DNA of 64,000 bases from a bacterium (GTDB lineage: Bacteria; SZUA-79; Acidulodesulfobacterales; Acidulodesulfobacteraceae): the NCBI GenBank assembly GCA_021845685.1, contig JAJZVN010000006.1, forward strand, positions 52,896 through 116,895. Reading direction: 5' to 3'. Position numbers and translations under genes: made by a program. Positions 18,927 to 27,730 of this stretch are shown one piece after another (position 1 is the first letter of the stretch; each line of letters opens with the position of its first letter). A model generated the notes under the pieces. The model was not told the origin of the DNA, did no database searches, and saw only the letters and a program-made list of their open reading frames with translations.

Positions 18927-19248
18927 CGCCGATAATCTAACATTTAAAAATATGCCGGTAGATTTTAGCATAATAGATAATTTGCTCAGGACAAAAGGGC
19001 TTTCCTTTAAAGAAGTGGGATTATATTTTTTATTATGGTCAATTTCTGATAAATCGATAATATTACATAGCATAACAGAATTGGCGAAGCTCGGAAATTG
19101 CGGAACAGAAAAGGTTAAGGGGTTAATGGATAAACTTATAGAGAAGAAATTATTAATAAAATATCGCAGAACCCAGCAAATTTATTTTTTTAAAGTTTTG
19201 CTTCCGGACGAAAATTACGAAAACGCTAAAAGGGAGTTTTTAAGATGA
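18913..19248 (+). CDS. winged-HTH replication-associated protein
   Basis: About 110 residues; ATG 18913 or 18919 are both possible starts. The stretch LRTKGLSFKEVGLYFLLWSI followed by ITELAKLGNCGTEKVKGLMD resembles the N-terminal HTH of plasmid-type initiation proteins and matches the start of the next gene in layout. It ends 4 bases inside the next gene. Probably an accessory replication or control factor. Confidence 0.6.
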   Translation: MKMNNADNLTFKNMPVDFSIIDNLLRTKGLSFKEVGLYFLLWSISDKSIILHSITELAKLGNCGTEKVKGLMDKLIEKKLLIKYRRTQQIYFFKVLLPDENYENAKREFLR

Positions 19249-20309
19249 TGGAAACAGGGCAAAATTCACAAATAAAATTCACGAATAAAATCAAAACCCC
19301 GTTTACTTGGGTCGAGAACGATTTAATCCGGTCTAAGTCGTTATCAGCGGAAGAAATAGGCTTATACGTGATATTAAGATCGTTTGGCGACAATATATAT
19401 CCTTCCGTCGACTATTTAGCGAATTTGGCAAAAATGGGACGTAAAAAGGTTTATGCGGTTCTTAAACAATTAATAAATGCTAAGCTATTGATACGAAAAC
19501 AGACTAAGAAAGGAAAAGTATTTTCAAATACAGAATACAGGATTTTATCATTTACGGACGATTATGAAGAAATTTATAAAGAATTTATAGGGGAAGAACC
19601 TCTAAATCCACAAACCCTTGATAATAGCCAATCTCGTTTGTGTGGTCATTTAAGGCATACTCAAATAAGGCATGCCTTAAATGACACACTAATAAGAATA
19701 ATAGATAAAAAAGAATTATTAAAAGAAAAAAAACACACACGTAGTAACAGTAATTTACATATATCCCCGAAATCCCGCCAAAATACGAAGGGCGTGTGTG
19801 AAAATTCAGAAAGTAAAAAAGAAAACAAAACACACACGCCCTTATCGCCTTTAGTTGCAGAAATCAAAAAGTTAGATTTATTTAAAAACGAAGACGAAAA
19901 AGTTATAAATAATTTAGCTAAGCAGTATCCAGATTGTTTAACCGCCGCAAAATATCTTAATTATCAAAACAAAAAAGGGTTAGTAGAGGCAAAAAAACCG
20001 TTAGCTTATTTAATATCTACGCTTAAAAATATGCTTTATGACGATGTTGACGAACTCGAAAAAAAGGAACGGGAAAAACATAAAATCGAATCTGCGAGCA
20101 TAGAACAAAAAATTAAGGACAATGCGCAAGACGATTTGATAGACCAGCAAGTTACAGAATATCTAAAAACCCTTCCGGAACAAAAATATTTAGAAGAAAT
20201 TAATAAAATAAAACTTAAGTATTATAAAAATTTATCGGCGGAAATACAGGAAGGCATGGCGGTATTGAAATTTAAGGCAATTTTAAGGCAAAAGATTAGG
20301 GCAGGATAA
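19245..20309 (+). CDS. replication-initiator-like HTH protein
   Basis: The 354-residue protein has an N-terminal winged HTH (FTWVENDLIRSKSLSAEEIG), a low-complexity linker (residues about 120-200) and a helical C-terminal domain (LDLFKNEDEKVINNLAKQ). Element 2 carries the same parts split over 32718-33083 and 33089-34111. The linker-coding DNA holds a repeat cluster that may be the origin. Initiator function is inferred. Confidence 0.6.
   Translation: MMETGQNSQIKFTNKIKTPFTWVENDLIRSKSLSAEEIGLYVILRSFGDNIYPSVDYLANLAKMGRKKVYAVLKQLINAKLLIRKQTKKGKVFSNTEYRILSFTDDYEEIYKEFIGEEPLNPQTLDNSQSRLCGHLRHTQIRHALNDTLIRIIDKKELLKEKKHTRSNSNLHISPKSRQNTKGVCENSESKKENKTHTPLSPLVAEIKKLDLFKNEDEKVINNLAKQYPDCLTAAKYLNYQNKKGLVEAKKPLAYLISTLKNMLYDDVDELEKKEREKHKIESASIEQKIKDNAQDDLIDQQVTEYLKTLPEQKYLEEINKIKLKYYKNLSAEIQEGMAVLKFKAILRQKIRAG
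19646..19684. repeat. iteron-like repeats inside the replication gene
   Basis: TCATTTAAGGCAT (19646-19658) faces ATGCCTTAAATGA (19672-19684), and TAAGGCAT recurs at 19666-19673. The cluster sits in the linker of the initiator-like gene, the same place as three palindromic iterons in element 2. Candidate replication origin. Confidence 0.55.
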
Positions 20310-20379
20310 AAAACTTAGATATAAAAGCTCGTGGTTTGGACAGTTTTAAAATTAATTTAAAAAAAAGAGGTGATGAATT

Positions 20380-20679
20380 ATGAAAAAACTATTTTTAATC
20401 GCAGGGGTAATTTTTACGGGGTTAGCATTATCCGGGTGTGCTAAAAATAATCCGGCTAATAATTATCATTCCTATAAATATTATGAAAAGCATAAAAAAC
20501 AGGCTAAAGCGGTTTATAAAATGTGCCTTAAAATACCCGCATTTGAACATCAAAATTCAGTAAAATTCAATTTCTCAAAAACTAATGAAAACTGTTTAAA
20601 TGCCCAAAATGTTGTCTATCATGAAGGCAATATTTTTAATAAAAAACTTTTTAATGCGATGAGAAGGGGGGAGAGATGA
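20380..20679 (+). CDS. EexN-like entry-exclusion lipoprotein
   Basis: A 99-residue protein with lipobox LALSGC (Cys20). The pattern YYEKHKKQAKAVYKMC...C.NAQN matches the EexN family, in which a short lipoprotein carries a conserved C...C.NA motif. EexN proteins stop cells from receiving a second copy of the same conjugative element. AGAGG precedes the start. It opens an operon with virB5 and virB6 and ends 4 bases inside the virB5 start. Confidence 0.7.
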   Translation: MKKLFLIAGVIFTGLALSGCAKNNPANNYHSYKYYEKHKKQAKAVYKMCLKIPAFEHQNSVKFNFSKTNENCLNAQNVVYHEGNIFNKKLFNAMRRGER

Positions 20680-21488
20680 AAAAGCTATTAATTATTGCAG
20701 TTTTTACGGTTATTTTCGGAATGTCAAGCAGTGCTTACGCGCAATTAACTGTTTTCAGCGTGCCGAATCCGCAGTCAATCGCAACAAGTGTTGAGACGAC
20801 GGCAACGGCGGTTAATACTCAAATTCAGGCGGTTAACACTAAAATCCAAACCGCATTGCAAGATGTAAGAAATGCAGATGCGGTTAAAGAGGCTATGGCT
20901 GCATATAATCAATTCCAGACATATCAGAATTATTATTATACGGCGACAGGATTTATTCAGAATTTAAAGAGCTTAGACGGAATGGACAGTTTTTTGCAAA
21001 ATTATAAGCAGTTTATACCGAGCGTACCGACAGGAACTCCAAACGCAAGTTTGGATAATAGCCTTGTAAATTATGTTAACGGTCTCGGCGCAGCCGATTT
21101 AAATGCGGCTAATCCGTGGGATAACGCTCTTGGAGTAAATTCAACAGCACAGGATATGCAGGCAATAGACCAAGCCGCAATCAACAGCGAATCTTCAACG
21201 GCGGCATTAGATTCAAAGGAAGCGCAGACGGCAACAACTGCGGGACATTTAATTTCACAAGAAGCAACAAAAGCGAACGGACTGGACGCTGAAAGATTAA
21301 CGGCAAGCGCAAACGGAAAAATCATAGAGCTTTTAAGCGAGATACTGCAAAATCAGGCGGTTCAGAATCAGGCTAATGCGGCGGAGTCGGCGCAGCAGTT
21401 AAGATATCAGCAGGAGGGGACATATCAACAGCAAAAAGACACGCAAACAAATCAGTCGTTGGCTGAGAGCTTATCGGCGGGGTGGTAA
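20676..21488 (+). CDS. VirB5/TrbJ-like conjugal transfer protein
   Basis: The 270-residue protein has a signal peptide (cut after SAYA) and then long helices. It is close to the element 2 protein at 51984, nearly identical from about residue 35 to 235 with many silent DNA changes. VirB5-type proteins sit at the pilus tip and contact recipients. Only the signal peptide and the last ~35 residues differ clearly. It is followed directly by virB6. Confidence 0.8.
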   Translation: MKKLLIIAVFTVIFGMSSSAYAQLTVFSVPNPQSIATSVETTATAVNTQIQAVNTKIQTALQDVRNADAVKEAMAAYNQFQTYQNYYYTATGFIQNLKSLDGMDSFLQNYKQFIPSVPTGTPNASLDNSLVNYVNGLGAADLNAANPWDNALGVNSTAQDMQAIDQAAINSESSTAALDSKEAQTATTAGHLISQEATKANGLDAERLTASANGKIIELLSEILQNQAVQNQANAAESAQQLRYQQEGTYQQQKDTQTNQSLAESLSAGW

Positions 21489-21490
21489 TT

Positions 21491-22561
21491 ATGATGAAAC
21501 TAATTTTATTATTAATAATTTTTATGAGTTTTGCAATAACTGCGGGTCTAGCGCAAAAAGCTTATGCGGATACGGGACAGACCAATATAACGATTAAGAA
21601 GTATCCGCAAATAGGGGTAAGCGCCACTATACCCGCAACATTTGGAAAGGTGATGAATAAAGATATCGTCCCGCTTGTTAAAAACGAGGTGTTGCCGTTT
21701 TCGTTTTTAATGTTTTTATTTGCTATGGCTATAAGGTTATATCTTAACGAAGAAAAAGGGTATATGAAAGAAATATTTTATATGATATTCATCATATCTA
21801 TTTTAGTTATGTATAATATTATTTTTCTTTGGCTTAACACCGTCATCGAAGGCATAGCTCAAGGAATCATGCCAACAAGCGAATTAAAGTTATTTCTAAA
21901 AAATATTTTCAATTGGAAACATCCGGGCATAAGTATTTTTTCTCTATCAATGAGTGCTTTTGTTTCTACTGGGGCATTAACATTAGCGTCAATTGCAGTG
22001 TGGATTTTAGAATGGTTAAGGTATTTATTGCTTGCATTTTTATATTTAATCGGACCGATAACGATTTCCCTTTCAATGATACCGCCGTTAAGACCTTTTC
22101 TGAAGGCTTGGATAAAGGACACTATCGAAGTTATGAGCTGGATTATAGTTTCGGCGATATTATTTCAAGTTTTTAATACTGTATTATCTATAGGCAATAC
22201 ATATCCGTCTTTGCAAAATTTAGACCCTATAGTTGTAGCCGGAATCTACATCTTTTTAGTTATTTTAATAATTTTAACGCCGTATCTTACAAGTAAACTT
22301 TATCAAGGCGGAATGGGGGCTTTAGGGTCTATTGCAAGCTATGCGACTATATCGCTTATGACCGCCGGAGCGTCTGCGGGCTTGGGAGCGGCAGGCGTAA
22401 GCGGTGGAGGTCTTGCCGGTAGTATCGGGGCTAAAATGGCTGGAATGGGAGCGGGAGCAGTTGCCGGTAATGCCGGTTCAACGGCGGCAAGACATGCGGC
22501 GGAGTCGGCAGGTAAACATAAATTTCATCCATACAGAAAAAAGGGGAGCGATGAAGAATAA
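21491..22561 (+). CDS. VirB6/TrbL-like inner membrane T4SS protein
   Basis: About 356 residues from ATG 21491, three bases after the virB5 stop. It has a signal-like N-terminus, five or more membrane helices and a glycine/alanine-rich tail. The tail (GGGLAG.IGAKMAG.GAGAV then RHAAE.AGK) is almost identical to the homologue at 52805, while the central part (about residues 95-170) is diverged. VirB6 forms part of the DNA channel and is the usual target of entry exclusion. Confidence 0.82.
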   Translation: MMKLILLLIIFMSFAITAGLAQKAYADTGQTNITIKKYPQIGVSATIPATFGKVMNKDIVPLVKNEVLPFSFLMFLFAMAIRLYLNEEKGYMKEIFYMIFIISILVMYNIIFLWLNTVIEGIAQGIMPTSELKLFLKNIFNWKHPGISIFSLSMSAFVSTGALTLASIAVWILEWLRYLLLAFLYLIGPITISLSMIPPLRPFLKAWIKDTIEVMSWIIVSAILFQVFNTVLSIGNTYPSLQNLDPIVVAGIYIFLVILIILTPYLTSKLYQGGMGALGSIASYATISLMTAGASAGLGAAGVSGGGLAGSIGAKMAGMGAGAVAGNAGSTAARHAAESAGKHKFHPYRKKGSDEE

Positions 22562-22757
22562 AATAAATTATCTTAAAAAAAACAGGGTAAACATTACTTT
22601 GATTTTTATAATAGGTTTTATTTTATATTATTATTTTACTAAAAATTATAATGACGCATTAGGCTATATTGTTTTAGGAATTGTAATAAATATAGTAGAT
22701 TTGGTGCATAAGCATTTTAAGGCGAAAGAAAACAAGGGGGCTAATAAGCAAAATTAG
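22551..22757 (+). CDS. small two-helix membrane protein
   Basis: A 68-residue protein starting inside the end of virB6 (ATGA-type overlap) with two hydrophobic helices (TLIFIIGFILYYYF and LGYIVLGIVINIVDLV) and a basic tail. At the same position element 2 has the VirB1-like transglycosylase. Function unknown; probably a T4SS-associated accessory. Confidence 0.6.
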   Translation: MKNKINYLKKNRVNITLIFIIGFILYYYFTKNYNDALGYIVLGIVINIVDLVHKHFKAKENKGANKQN

Positions 22758-22874
22758 CCCACTTAAATCTTAAACAGGTAAAAAACTTAACGGCTTTTAA
22801 ATAAGGGCTTAAAACGCAAATTAGAAAGGATTTTAAAATATATTTTTGAATTAACATATTAAAAGGGGTGATAA

Positions 22875-23168
22875 ATGAAAACAGAAGTAAAGCATAATGG
22901 TTTCGAGGAAGAAAGCTACAGGGTAATAATCAGGGCGAACGATATCGTCCTTAATTTCATAGCGGAAACAAAAAAAGAGCTGATAGAAAAAATAAAATTT
23001 ATATCTGAGGCTTTGAGATTGCCGGAATTGCCGGTAAAAAAAGATAAAGACGGATACGACATCGAGGAAGAGGAATATAAGCGCAAGATTTTTGTTTCCG
23101 TGATAGAAAGAGATTTAACGGCGATTATTTTTCCTATATGCGATTTGGCGGATTTCTATAAAAATTAA
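22875..23168 (+). CDS. small hypothetical protein
   Basis: A 97-residue acidic, soluble protein with no motif I recognise. AAGGGGTGATAA precedes ATG 22875. It lies between the virB6 block and the replication-relaxation gene. The central segment LPVKKDKDGYDIEEEEYKRK is strongly charged. Confidence 0.6.
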   Translation: MKTEVKHNGFEEESYRVIIRANDIVLNFIAETKKELIEKIKFISEALRLPELPVKKDKDGYDIEEEEYKRKIFVSVIERDLTAIIFPICDLADFYKN

Positions 23169-23181
23169 GGGGGCAAAAATT

Positions 23182-23379
23182 ATGAAAATTAAAAAAGAAG
23201 ACATCGATGAAGTTTTTAAAATATGTAATTTTTTTGAGGAATTTAAGTTTAAATATGATGATTATTGCATATTTGATTTATCAAAAAGTATAGAAATGGA
23301 AATTGACAAATTATTATATCTGTTTGAGGAAATTAATAAAAAAAGGAAAGCAAATAATGGGCGCTTACAAAAGGGTTGA
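23182..23379 (+). CDS. small hypothetical protein
   Basis: A 65-residue helical protein (KKEDIDEVFKICNFFEEF). AAGGGGG precedes its ATG, and it overlaps the start of the next gene. No family recognised. Confidence 0.5.
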   Translation: MKIKKEDIDEVFKICNFFEEFKFKYDDYCIFDLSKSIEMEIDKLLYLFEEINKKRKANNGRLQKG

Positions 23380-24067
23380 TTTTAGCAATAAGGATAAGCA
23401 AACTTTATATCTTTTATATAAACATAGATATGCGGATTTTACGGCTTTAAATATAATAAATCCGGTAAATAGAACCTTATATGAAAGATTAAAAAAATTA
23501 ATTAAATTCGGTTATGCAAAAAAAATAGATTCAATAAATATAAAAATACCGGTTTATGCTATTACAATGCAGGGTAAGCACTGGTTAGCACAGAATATAC
23601 CGCAGGAATTTAATAAACCGATTTTAAGTAAAATTAAAACATCGTCAATTTATAACTTCAATCATCATCTTCTTATCGCAAAAATAGGCGCATTATTGAC
23701 GAGCCGAAACATCGATTATGAAATAGATTTGACTTGTAAAAAAGCATATCCCGAACTTAAAATTATCCCTGATGTTGTCATTAAAAAAGACGACGGTTTA
23801 ATCGGCTTTGAAATCGAACTTGAATATAAAAACGCTTCAAAGTATGCAAAGAAATTGTCGCAGTTGCAGACGAACAAAGATATAAAAAAGTTAATATATT
23901 TAACAAGCGGAAATCCGGAAACTTTAAAGAAAAAAATTTTAAGCATAGACGATTATAAAGACGGCAAAAGTATAGACGAAAGACTAATAATAGACGATAC
24001 AAAAAATAAAATAGTGTTCGTAAAATTAAATGAATTTATGCAGGGCATTGATAAATATTTATCCTGA
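23357..24067 (+). CDS. replication-relaxation-family-like protein (candidate DNA-processing factor)
   Basis: About 236 residues from ATG 23357, with AAAGG upstream. The N-terminus is a winged HTH (LYLLYKHRYADFTALNIINP). Next come FNHHLLIAKIGALL and IIPDVVIKKDDGLIGFEIEL, a PD-(D/E)xK-like arrangement seen in replication-relaxation proteins of conjugative elements. A clear homologue is at 38846 in element 2. Because neither element has a recognisable relaxase, this is the best candidate for origin processing. Function is inferred. Confidence 0.6.
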   Translation: MGAYKRVDFSNKDKQTLYLLYKHRYADFTALNIINPVNRTLYERLKKLIKFGYAKKIDSINIKIPVYAITMQGKHWLAQNIPQEFNKPILSKIKTSSIYNFNHHLLIAKIGALLTSRNIDYEIDLTCKKAYPELKIIPDVVIKKDDGLIGFEIELEYKNASKYAKKLSQLQTNKDIKKLIYLTSGNPETLKKKILSIDDYKDGKSIDERLIIDDTKNKIVFVKLNEFMQGIDKYLS

Positions 24068-24182
24068 AAAAGAAAATAAAAAATCACACACAAAGACAAT
24101 AAAAATGCAAGCAAAAATATTGAGAAAAGAACGGCAAAAGAAAATAAATTATCCGCCGGATAACAAAAAAATGATAAAAAAT

Positions 24183-24356
24183 ACCTTTATAATTTCTATG
24201 AAATTGAATTATAAGGGTATTAATGGAAATTTAAGGGGATTAAAAATCCTTAAAACCCCTGCCTTTCCCCACTCTCACTTAGTAGGGTGGTCGGGAAGTT
24301 TAAAAAGCCAAACCTCCCGACCACCCTACTAAAAGAGTGTGAGAGTGGGGAAAGGC
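24183..24356. repeat. cluster of three stem-loops, candidate oriT
   Basis: In order: ACCTTTATAATT/AATTATAAGGGT (24183-24218), AGGGG/CCCCT (24234-24260) and a very long hairpin. In the last, 24261-24300 pairs with 24310-24356 around a short loop, with GCCTTTCCCCACTCTCAC and GTGAGAGTGGGGAAAGGC at its base. It lies between the relaxation-like gene and xis. No supported gene is present in 24068-24467. An origin of transfer or structured RNA is possible. Confidence 0.6.
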
Positions 24357-24467
24357 AAAAGACAAAAGCAAAAGCAAAGACAGAGGCAAAAACCAAAGAC
24401 AAAATCAAAAGGCGAAATATGAAAGGCAAATTAAAAAAACTTATTAAAAACTTTTAAAAAAAATATT

Positions 24468-24659
24468 ATGCTGATAAAAATTAAAGACGTTGCCGGAATG
24501 TTATCGATGAATGAAAACAGTATTTACAAACTTGTTTATCGTAAAGCCATTCCTTATACAAAAATAGGCGGGGCTTTAAGGTTCGATAAGGATAAAATTA
24601 TTACTTGGATTAATCAAAACAGCTATGATAATATTAATCCGAAAAGTAAGCGTTTGTAA
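24468..24659 (+). CDS. excisionase-like HTH protein (element 1)
   Basis: A 63-residue HTH_17 protein (IKDVAGMLSMNENSIYKLVY then RKAIPYTKIGGALRF). It sits 23 bases upstream of the integrase gene, the usual position of the directionality factor. The homologue at 55287 occupies the same place in element 2. Confidence 0.8.
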   Translation: MLIKIKDVAGMLSMNENSIYKLVYRKAIPYTKIGGALRFDKDKIITWINQNSYDNINPKSKRL

Positions 24660-24682
24660 ATGTCGTTTAAGGGGGTGAACGA

Positions 24683-25768
24683 ATGGGCATTTACAAAAAA
24701 GCTAACAGCAATAATTTTATGATGAGTAAAACCGTAAACGGTTTAACTTATTTTAAATCCAGCGGCACAAATTTAAAAATGGAAGCAAGGGCAACTTTCG
24801 ACCGCTGGGTTATCGAGCTTAAAGAACAAATCCTGACCGGCAAGCCGGTTAGGCAGGAACGAGAACCTATAAATAATTATACTTTCTCGGAGCTTGCGGA
24901 TAAGTATTTGGAATTTACTGACGGACGGTTAAAGAGCCACAGCCGGTTAAAATCGTTTATAAAAAAGCTTATAAAAACATTCGGCAATATAAGATTAGAT
25001 GATTTTAACCTTATATTAATTGAGAATATGCAGTCTGAAATCATTAAAAACAATTTATCGGTTGCTTATGCCAACAGATTAACGGCTATTCTTAAAAGAA
25101 TGTTTACAAAGGCTTTAGATTGGGAAATGATAAACGAGGAAGACTTAAAGCTGGTCCGGAAAGCAAAACAGCTTAAAGGGGAAAATAAGCGGTTAAGGTA
25201 TTTATCCGAAGATGAGGCGCAGAGGCTTATTAATAACTGCGATAATCATTTAAAGCCTATCGTTATAACGGCATTAAATACAGGTATGAGAAAAGGGGAA
25301 ATATTACATCTTACTTGGGATAGGGTAGATTTGAAGAACCGGATAATTTTGCTCGATATAACAAAGAACGGCGAACGCCGGGAAATACCTATAAATAATA
25401 TTCTTTATAATGTCCTTTTCGGAATAGTTAGAAGCCTTAAAACCGACTATGTCTTTTATAATCCGGCAACCTTAAAATCTTATTATGAAATTAAAAAGAG
25501 CTTTACGACGGCTTTGAGAAAATCGCATATTATCGATTTTCATTTTCACGATTTAAGGCATACATTTGCAAGCTGGTTAGTTATGGGCGGAATTGATTTA
25601 ACGACAGTTAAGGATTTGTTAGGGCATAAAGATATTACAATGACTTTAAGGTATTCGCATTTGGCGGCAAGCCACATATCCAACGCCGTCAAGGTTTTAG
25701 AAAAAAACTTTACCGATTCTTTACCACAGGAACAAAAGCAAAAAAACGAATTTCTTGAAAGTGTCTAA
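24683..25768 (+). CDS. tyrosine integrase of element 1
   Basis: A 361-residue phage-type recombinase; GGGGGTG precedes the start. N-terminal arm-binding region about 1-75, core-binding SAM-like region about 76-160, catalytic domain 175-345. Catalytic set: Arg in NTGMRKGEIL, Lys in ITKNGERREIP, HDLRH, GHKD and the Tyr of LRYSHL. Residues 79-152 are identical to the element 2 integrase while the rest is only similar. The gene ends 5 bases before the right core and its 3' end carries a putative arm site. Confidence 0.95.
   Translation: MGIYKKANSNNFMMSKTVNGLTYFKSSGTNLKMEARATFDRWVIELKEQILTGKPVRQEREPINNYTFSELADKYLEFTDGRLKSHSRLKSFIKKLIKTFGNIRLDDFNLILIENMQSEIIKNNLSVAYANRLTAILKRMFTKALDWEMINEEDLKLVRKAKQLKGENKRLRYLSEDEAQRLINNCDNHLKPIVITALNTGMRKGEILHLTWDRVDLKNRIILLDITKNGERREIPINNILYNVLFGIVRSLKTDYVFYNPATLKSYYEIKKSFTTALRKSHIIDFHFHDLRHTFASWLVMGGIDLTTVKDLLGHKDITMTLRYSHLAASHISNAVKVLEKNFTDSLPQEQKQKNEFLESV
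25708..25726 (+). promoter_or_regulatory. putative right arm site of element 1
   Basis: CTTTACCG and CTTTACCA, 11 bases apart, inside the last codons of the integrase gene. It ends 48 bases before the core, exactly as in element 2. Matches the left-end pair at 16519. Confidence 0.6.
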
Positions 25769-25773
25769 AATAG

Positions 25774-25818
25774 TGGTGGGCTGTGCCGGGATCGAACCGG
25801 CGACCTACTGATTAAGAG
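25774..25818 (-). other. attachment site core 2: 3' part of tRNA-Lys(CUU)
   Basis: Same 45-base layout as core 1, but the T stem reads GCCGG/CCGGC, so pairing is kept by changes on both sides. No tRNA 5' half follows. It is the junction between elements 1 and 2. Confidence 0.9.
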
Positions 25819-26282
25819 ATAACTTTAATAACTTTTAACAAAACGGCTTTCCGCCTGAATTTGCAGTTTTTAAAACGATTTGAACTATTCCGAGTATTCC
25901 GAGTATTTCCTTTTAATCCCTTCTATTCCGATTTAAATCGTTGCAAAATCGTTGCAGTGAAATTGGGAGCGGTAAACTGATTTTTAGTCAGATGACCGGC
26001 TCCGCACAAAATGTCTATTGCGGCTATATTCTTTATTATTTTTTATTTTTAGTAACATATTTAATAAATCGGCGTATTTTAAGCACAATATAAGGAATTT
26101 CCGTTCCGCTTGCATAATAAAAGGGAGCAGACGTAAATAATAAGGGAATGCTTGGATATTTAAAAATACTGTTTTGTTTAAAAATTAAGCAATCCTATTA
26201 ATCTGTTAATTATTTGATTTAAATTTTTTAAAGAATAATATATAATTTATTAATGTTATTAATCTAAACAAAGGGTTATTAT
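25819..26282. other. left end of element 2, non-coding
   Basis: It contains ATTCCGAGT repeated in tandem (25887-25910, plus TATTCCGA at 25924), related to a motif in element 1's control region, and the putative arm site at 25939. No gene is seen in about 460 bases. Confidence 0.55.
25939..25956 (+). promoter_or_regulatory. putative left arm site of element 2
   Basis: CGTTGCA occurs twice, 11 bases apart, as CGTTGCAAAATCGTTGCAG. The identical pair is in the 3' end of this element's integrase gene (56513-56530). It starts 121 bases from the core end. Confidence 0.62.
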
Positions 26283-27053
26283 ATGAGCGGCGTTTGGGGT
26301 AAACCATGCGGAAACTTTATTTTTGCGGATAGCAACAGAAATGTCGGTTCTTTTTATTCTCGTTCGGATTTAAAAATCATTCTTCCGGATGATTTATTTA
26401 ATTCATTACCGGATAATGATATGATTGATGAAGAAACCGTTTATAAATCACTTAAAGGTAATCGTATAAATGGAAGGAAAGTCAGTTTTGACGAGTATCT
26501 CATAGTAGCTATTTTTAGACAAAATTTTCCGGGTATTATTATCGAACAACAAGTCCCATGGGGGCAAAAATCTATTGATATACAGGTATCATATAAAGGA
26601 GTTACTAAATTTGTAGAATTTTGCGGTCCAATACATTTCATCAAATCTTACAAGTATCCGCCGCCTGAGAATCCTTTAAATAGAGCCCACGAAATCGAAA
26701 AAGAACTTGGAACGGAATGTATAATTTGGCCGTATTGGGCTCAGAGGTGCGTTGTTACAGCAAATGCTGTTTTTACCGGAAATGGTGGATTGGCGGCTTT
26801 CTGGAACGCCAATGTTTATTTCAAAGACTTCTATTTTGAAAATTCGGCGGAAATCATAAAAATAATTAATTCCCGTTTAGGCCTGGAACGGAACGGCGGA
26901 ATATGGTATGCATACGAAAAAAATTCGGAAAACAGAATAAAACCTCAACATCTATGCGATGATCCGGATAAATTAATACCTAAAGGGGCAAAAGACTCGG
27001 ATTTGGATTATTGGGTGCCTCCCCGTTTGCGTGATAATTCTGAATCTCAATAA
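26283..27053 (+). CDS. hypothetical protein, possible PD-(D/E)xK nuclease
   Basis: A 256-residue soluble protein I do not recognise. The stretch IIEQQVPWGQKSIDIQVSYK followed by KFVEFCGP has the strand-turn-strand spacing of E...D...E-x-x nuclease cores, but the usual final Lys is missing. The C-terminal part has aromatic motifs (IIWPYWAQRCV). It is the first cargo gene of element 2, upstream of an R-M system, which makes a DNA-related role plausible but unproven. Confidence 0.5.
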   Translation: MSGVWGKPCGNFIFADSNRNVGSFYSRSDLKIILPDDLFNSLPDNDMIDEETVYKSLKGNRINGRKVSFDEYLIVAIFRQNFPGIIIEQQVPWGQKSIDIQVSYKGVTKFVEFCGPIHFIKSYKYPPPENPLNRAHEIEKELGTECIIWPYWAQRCVVTANAVFTGNGGLAAFWNANVYFKDFYFENSAEIIKIINSRLGLERNGGIWYAYEKNSENRIKPQHLCDDPDKLIPKGAKDSDLDYWVPPRLRDNSESQ

Positions 27054-27069
27054 GAACCGGCGCTAAGAC

Positions 27070-27621
27070 TTGGAAAATTTAACCAAAAACTTATCTTTTT
27101 TTACCAGCATAATAGAGGAAAACCTCGAATATACTTTAAAACTATTGGTAGTCATCGGAGAACCGGCTGAAAAATATAAAAATGAAAATTACACGGGTAA
27201 ATTAAAAAGACTGAAAGAGGAAATTAAAAAAGGTTTTAAGGGTGGGCGAACCGAGGAAATTGTTAGAATCGTAACTTATATAACTATATTGGAGAATATT
27301 TACAACTAGACCGAGGAAATAAAGCGTAATATCAGAGAACTCGTCAAATATCCTCAGGTAACTGTGGATTTATCGGAAGCCACCGTAAAGATGAGCAGTG
27401 CCGTCAAAAAAGCATTAGACGGATTTTTTATGGGAAGGACAGATGAAAGCTTAGAATCGGAAACAGACAGGATATACAAATTATTGAATAATATATTTAT
27501 GGATTTGTCTAGGATAACCGGCACTGAGCAAAGAGGCAGAGAAAGGATAGTATATTATTCGGCGATAATAGCGCTTTTAAAGGTGATAATAAAGGAACTT
27601 TTAATTTTACCATATTTTTAA
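27070..27621 (+). pseudogene. PhoU-like helical protein interrupted by a TAG codon
   Basis: One frame of 184 codons runs from TTG 27070 to TAA 27621 and is broken only by TAG at 27307-27309. Both halves are all-helical and similar in layout (KRLKEEIKKGFKGGRTEEIV and ETDRIYKLLNNIFMDLSRI), like the two repeats of PhoU-type proteins. The second half could be translated alone from an internal start (about 27364). PhoU assignment is tentative; the nonsense codon is certain. Confidence 0.5.
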
Positions 27622-27730
27622 ATGAGTATAATAAAAAATTCACACGCCGGACGCATGAATTTGATATAATTATTACAATGTTAAATATTTAAAGACTGTA
27701 AATAAATTGATAAAAAACCGAAAAAAAACA

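Larger units (their letters stand above)
16354..25818. mobile_element. integrative element 1 (probable mobilisable satellite, 9.4 kb)
   Basis: It is bounded by direct tRNA-Lys cores at 16354 and 25774, with the integrase gene ending 5 bases before the right core. Contents: toxin-antitoxin pair, repressor, replication-type HTH genes, EexN-like lipoprotein, VirB5, VirB6, replication-relaxation protein, hairpin cluster, xis and int. It lacks VirB4, VirB7-10, pilin and coupling ATPase, so it cannot self-transfer. Confidence 0.88.

Noticed and set aside
21071..21325. Open frame opposite virB5 (also opposite the second copy at 52385)
   Set aside because: It is open in both copies only because the opposite strand is a conserved Ala/Asn-rich gene; no start signal.
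24030..24332. 100-codon frame over the hairpin cluster
   Set aside because: It overlaps the relaxation-like gene end and the long hairpin; the composition is not protein-like.
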